9,126 nucleotides of DNA from Niveispirillum sp. (GTDB lineage: Bacteria > Pseudomonadota > Alphaproteobacteria > Azospirillales > Azospirillaceae), in the NCBI GenBank assembly GCA_016463045.1, contig JAEMSB010000145.1:1-9126 (forward strand). The letters are read 5' to 3'. How positions within the stretch are numbered: position 1 is the stretch's first letter; each line of letters starts with the position of its first letter. Positions 6,493-9,126 of this stretch are shown one piece after another. The translations under genes and the position numbers were made by a program. The notes below the pieces were generated by a model that ran no database searches, was not told the DNA's origin, and was given only the letters and a program-made list of their open reading frames with translations.

Positions 6493-6528
6493 GCCCCTGT
6501 GCGGGGGCGAAAACCGCCATGCGGCGGT
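6493..6528. repeat. Two adjacent GC-rich hairpins in the ispDF/dusB intergenic region
   Basis: The first is GCCCC (6493-6497) with GGGGC (6504-6508) around a 6-nt loop. The second is ACCGCC (6513-6518) with GGCGGT (6523-6528) around the loop ATGC. They sit 4 nt apart, upstream of both divergent genes. On the plus strand the second is followed after a few bases by an AT-rich stretch containing a short T-run (6539-6543), so a weak terminator or attenuator reading is possible. A role as protein-binding sites is equally open. Confidence 0.45.
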
Positions 6529-6582
6529 GAATATTGTGTTTTTACAGACCTGTGTTAAGCTCTGTGCCTAAAATTCATGCAT

Positions 6583-6618
6583 TCGCGAAAATTGCTCAAA
6601 AAATGTGCAAAATCGCGA
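6583..6618. repeat. TCGCGA inverted repeat in the dusB-ntrBC leader
   Basis: Two copies of TCGCGA (6583-6588 and 6613-6618) lie 30 bp apart, about three helical turns. Inside them TTGC (6592-6595) and GCAA (6607-6610) are also complementary, around an AT-rich centre. The left copy is part of the 8-bp palindrome TTCGCGAA (6582-6589). The element ends 25 nt before the dusB ATG at 6644. It could be an operator for a dimeric regulator or an RNA hairpin in the leader. The symmetry is visible; the function is inferred. Confidence 0.4.
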
Positions 6619-6643
6619 CACGAACGTCAAGGTTCAGCGTCCC

Positions 6644-7660
6644 ATGGTCAAGCCGCTTGCCCCCCTTCAGATTGGTCCCGTGCGTATTGACGACCCGGTG
6701 ATCCTGGCCCCCCTGTCGGGCGTCACCGACATGCCCTATCGCCGGCTCGTCAAGCGTACCGGTGCGGGCCTTGTCGTGTCGGAGATGATCGCCAGCCAGG
6801 CCATGATCCGCGCCACCCGCGAAAGCCTGCTGAAAACCGAATGGCATCTGGACGAAGCGCCGATCTCCATGCAGCTGGCAGGGTGTGAGCCGGACGTGAT
6901 GGGGGAGGCGGCGAAGCTGAACGTTGATCGCGGCGCCCATATCATCGACATCAATTTCGGCTGCCCCGTGAAGAAGGTGGTGAACGGCTTTGCCGGTTCG
7001 GCCCTGATGAAGGATGAGCTGCTGGCCGGCCGCATCATGGAGGCGACGGTGAAGGCCGTTTCCGTTCCGGTGACGATGACGCTGCGCAAGGGCTGGGACG
7101 CCAACAACCTGAACGCCCCCAACATTGCCCGCATTGCCGAAGAATGCGGGATCAAGATGCTGACGGTTCATGGCCGCACCCGCTGCCAGATGTATAACGG
7201 CACCGCCGACTGGAAGTTCATCCGTCAGGTGAAGGAGGCGGTGAAGATCCCTGTGATCGCCAATGGCGATATCAACAGCTTTGATGATGCTGTGCGCTGT
7301 CTGGAGGAGTCCGGGGCCGATGGCATCATGATCGGGCGCGGCACCTATGGCCGCCCCTGGTTCATTGCCCAGGTCATGCATTACCTGCGCACCGGCGTGA
7401 AGCTGCCCGACCCGCCGCTGGCCGAACAGATGCAGACGGTCCTGGAACATTACGACGCCATCCTGGCCCATTATGGCATTGAGGCCGGCATCAAGATCGC
7501 CCGCAAGCATGTCGCCTGGTATTCCAAGGGCATGAACGGGTCGGCCGATTACCGTCACCAGATCATGACCAGCGAGGACCCGGAACAGATGAAGCAGCAG
7601 ATCATCGCCTTCTATTCCGCGGCACTGGATCGCGGCGTTACCGAACGGATCGCCGCCTGA
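6644..7660 (+). CDS. dusB: tRNA-dihydrouridine synthase B (NifR3)
   Basis: This FMN-dependent enzyme reduces uridine to dihydrouridine in tRNA, using NADPH. It is 338 aa from the chosen start, typical for DusB. Motifs include APLSGVTDMPYRRL (22-35), VVSEMIASQAM (44-54), INFGCPVKKV (103-112) with the catalytic acid Cys107, TLRKGWD (146-152), LTVHGRTRCQMYNG (173-186), and the FMN phosphate site around VIANGDI (204-210) and GIMIGRGTYGRPW (227-239). I start at ATG 6644, giving MVKPLAPLQIGPV, where family homology begins. An in-frame GTG at 6605 would add 13 unrelated residues without a Shine-Dalgarno. Its stop overlaps the ntrB start (TGATG). The nifR3-ntrB-ntrC order is a known alphaproteobacterial operon for nitrogen control. 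Confidence 0.95.
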   Translation: MVKPLAPLQIGPVRIDDPVILAPLSGVTDMPYRRLVKRTGAGLVVSEMIASQAMIRATRESLLKTEWHLDEAPISMQLAGCEPDVMGEAAKLNVDRGAHIIDINFGCPVKKVVNGFAGSALMKDELLAGRIMEATVKAVSVPVTMTLRKGWDANNLNAPNIARIAEECGIKMLTVHGRTRCQMYNGTADWKFIRQVKEAVKIPVIANGDINSFDDAVRCLEESGADGIMIGRGTYGRPWFIAQVMHYLRTGVKLPDPPLAEQMQTVLEHYDAILAHYGIEAGIKIARKHVAWYSKGMNGSADYRHQIMTSEDPEQMKQQIIAFYSAALDRGVTERIAA

Positions 7661-8778
7661 TGGCGCGGATGCCGACGGCCCGCCGCATCGGCGGAGACAT
7701 CGACCCGACCTCCATCCTCGCCGCCTTGCCTGACCCCGTCATGGTGGTGGATGGCGATGGCCTGATCCGCTTCATCAATCTGGAAGCCCAGGAATTTTTC
7801 GATGTCTCGGCAACCCGCGTGCTGGGCACGAAACTGACGGAGCTGATCCCCGAGGACAGCCCCGTCCTGGGCCTGCTGGAACAGGCCCGCATCACGCACG
7901 CCACCGTCTGTGAATATGGTGTTCAGGTGGAAACGGCGCGGATCGGGCCGCATTCCGTCACCATGCAGGCAGCCCCCCTGGGCGACCCGCCGGACTTTGT
8001 GGTGCTGACCATCCATGAACGTTCCATCGCGCGGCGCATCGACAAGCAGTTGAACCATCGCGGTGCTGCCCGCTCCGTGGTCGCCATGGCCGCCATGCTG
8101 GCGCATGAGGTGAAGAACCCGCTTTCCGGCATCCGGGGCGCGGCCCAGTTGCTGGAAGAAAACGCCAGCGAGGATGACCAGATCCTGACCCGCCTGATCT
8201 GTGACGAGGCGGACCGCATCGTGGCCCTGGTCGACCGGATGGAGGTGTTTACCGATGGCCGCCCGCTGGAGCGGCAAGCGGTCAACATCCACGCCGTCCT
8301 GGAACATGTGCGCCGCATCGCCCAGACCGGCTTTGCCCGCCATATTCGGTTTGTGGAGAAATACGACCCCTCGCTGCCGCCCGTTCTGGGCAACCGCGAT
8401 CAGTTGGTGCAGGTCTTCCTCAATCTGGTCAAGAACGCGGCAGAGGCCTGCCCCGAACAGGGCGGTGAGATTCTTTTGACCACCGCGTACCAGCATGGCG
8501 TGCGTCTGGCCGTTTCCGGATCGGATAGCCGGATGCAGCTGCCGCTCCTGGTTTGCGTGGGCGATAACGGCCCCGGCATCCCCGAAGATATCCGCGCCAA
8601 CCTGTTCGATCCCTTTGTTACGACGAAGATGAATGGAACCGGCCTGGGTCTTGCATTGGTCGCAAAGATAATCGGTGACCATGGTGGGGTCATCGACTTT
8701 GAAAGCGTGCCAAAGCGTACGATCTTCAAGGTCTCCCTGCCAGTCACCGACCAGAACGGTCACGGAGAGGGTGCCTAA
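7660..8778 (+). CDS. ntrB: Nitrogen regulation sensor histidine kinase NtrB
   Basis: NtrB (NRII) is a soluble histidine kinase/phosphatase that phosphorylates NtrC when nitrogen is scarce and is switched by the PII protein. This copy is 372 aa. A PAS domain covers about 15-125 (LPDPVMVVDGDGLIRFIN, 23-40) and there are no membrane segments. The H-box is AHEVKNPLSGIRGAAQLLE (148-166) with phosphoacceptor His149. The ATPase domain has the N-box NLVKNAAEA (255-263), G1 GDNGPGI (301-307), F-box LFDPFVTTK (315-323) and G2 GTGLGL (326-331). The stretch around 276-298 between N and G1 boxes resembles the insert common in alphaproteobacterial NtrB. The ATG at 7660 overlaps the dusB stop by 1 nt, and ntrC follows after 3 nt, so all three are probably one transcript. 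Confidence 0.96.
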   Translation: MARMPTARRIGGDIDPTSILAALPDPVMVVDGDGLIRFINLEAQEFFDVSATRVLGTKLTELIPEDSPVLGLLEQARITHATVCEYGVQVETARIGPHSVTMQAAPLGDPPDFVVLTIHERSIARRIDKQLNHRGAARSVVAMAAMLAHEVKNPLSGIRGAAQLLEENASEDDQILTRLICDEADRIVALVDRMEVFTDGRPLERQAVNIHAVLEHVRRIAQTGFARHIRFVEKYDPSLPPVLGNRDQLVQVFLNLVKNAAEACPEQGGEILLTTAYQHGVRLAVSGSDSRMQLPLLVCVGDNGPGIPEDIRANLFDPFVTTKMNGTGLGLALVAKIIGDHGGVIDFESVPKRTIFKVSLPVTDQNGHGEGA

Positions 8779-8781
8779 AAA

Positions 8782-9126
8782 ATGGGCGCAACCATTCTCG
8801 TAGCAGATGATGATCGGGCCATTCGGACGGTGCTGACCCAGGCTTTGGCCCGCCTGGGACATGAGGTGAAGACCACCGGCAACGCCGCCACATTATGGCG
8901 GTGGGTGCAGGAGGGGGAGGGCGATCTGGTCATCACCGATGTGGTGATGCCGGATGAGAACGGCCTGGACCTTGTGCCGCGCATCAAGAAACTGCGTCCC
9001 GACCTGCGCATCATCGTGATGAGCGCGCAGAACACGCTGTTGACCGCTGTGAAGGCGGCGGAGCGCGGGGCGTTCGATTACCTGCCCAAGCCCTTCGACC
9101 TGAAGGACCTGATGGCCATCGTGCAG
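8782..9126 (+). CDS. ntrC: Nitrogen regulation response regulator NtrC (5' part, cut by window end)
   Basis: Only the first 115 codons are present, and the reading frame is open to the window edge. They encode a complete receiver domain: acidic pocket Asp9-Asp10-Asp11 in ILVADDDRAIR, phosphoacceptor Asp53 in VITDVVMPDENG (50-61), Ser81 in IIVMSAQNT and Lys103 in YLPKPFDL. The AAA+ sigma-54 interaction domain and the Fis-type DNA-binding domain expected in full-length NtrC lie outside the window. The identity therefore rests on the receiver match and the position directly behind ntrB. The ATG is preceded by GGAGAGG (8764-8770) at 11 nt and lies 3 nt past the ntrB stop. Confidence 0.93.
   Translation, partial: MGATILVADDDRAIRTVLTQALARLGHEVKTTGNAATLWRWVQEGEGDLVITDVVMPDENGLDLVPRIKKLRPDLRIIVMSAQNTLLTAVKAAERGAFDYLPKPFDLKDLMAIVQ

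Noticed and set aside
5066..6571. 501-codon plus-strand open frame opposite cinA and ispDF
   Set aside because: It lies antisense to two genes with clear catalytic motifs, has a biased Arg/Gln/His/Gly composition and no domain; long antisense frames are expected in GC-rich coding DNA.
6535..6574. Sigma-70 promoter for dusB (TTGTGT or TTTACA with TAAGCT or TAAAAT)
   Set aside because: All combinations of -35 and -10 like hexamers have spacers of 9, 15 or 22 nt or longer; none is convincing, so no promoter was called.
6596..7558. 320-codon minus-strand open frame opposite dusB
   Set aside because: It is antisense to dusB, with His/Gly-rich composition and no domain, and its end falls in the dusB leader.
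7612..8862. 416-codon minus-strand open frame opposite ntrB
   Set aside because: It is a shadow of the well-supported ntrB gene, rich in His/Gln/Gly/Asp with no recognisable motif.
1..9126. Mobile element, CRISPR array, tRNA/rRNA gene or phage remnant
   Set aside because: No transposase, terminal repeats, regularly spaced repeats or RNA-gene structure were seen; genes are tightly packed and their composition looks uniform.

Overview
The window is GC-rich and densely coded. Its gene content and order point to an alphaproteobacterium of the Rhodospirillales, most likely an Azospirillum/Niveispirillum-type organism. The main evidence is the nagZ–scpA–scpB cluster, a fused ispDF gene, and dusB (nifR3) directly followed by ntrB and ntrC. 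This placement is inferred from synteny and protein motifs; no search was possible.

Region 1 (1–3102, + strand) is a compact housekeeping operon: the tail of an upstream gene, nagZ (cell-wall recycling), an M50 site-2-type membrane protease, then scpA and scpB (condensin partners of SMC). Spacings range from a 26-nt overlap at nagZ through a 4-nt gap to two GTGA overlaps, so translation is probably coupled. The tat genes often found after scpB in alphaproteobacteria are absent here.

Region 2 (3103–4053, + strand) is a 69-nt gap holding a strong inverted repeat that overlaps the Shine-Dalgarno sequence and start codon of the next gene. That gene encodes a secreted lipoprotein of unknown function. 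Its last ~23 codons look like out-of-frame readthrough; a shift near 3971 would give a more natural end at 4004.

Region 3 (4001–6409, – strand) is a three-gene operon, ispDF > cinA > nucleotidyltransferase. It covers isoprenoid (MEP pathway) synthesis, a CinA C-terminal/PncC-type NMN deamidase, and a Pol-beta-fold nucleotidyltransferase of unknown substrate.

Region 4 (6410–6643) is the divergent control region between ispDF and dusB. It holds a candidate ispDF promoter, two adjacent GC-rich hairpins, and an AT-rich stretch with a TCGCGA inverted repeat.

Region 5 (6644–9126, + strand) is the nitrogen-regulation operon: dusB (tRNA dihydrouridine synthase), ntrB (sensor kinase) and the receiver domain of ntrC, cut off by the window edge.

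Most of the window is conserved core genome. I saw no mobile element, CRISPR array or RNA gene. The least explained parts are the lipoprotein with its 5' hairpin and odd 3' end, the nucleotidyltransferase, and the inverted repeats before dusB.
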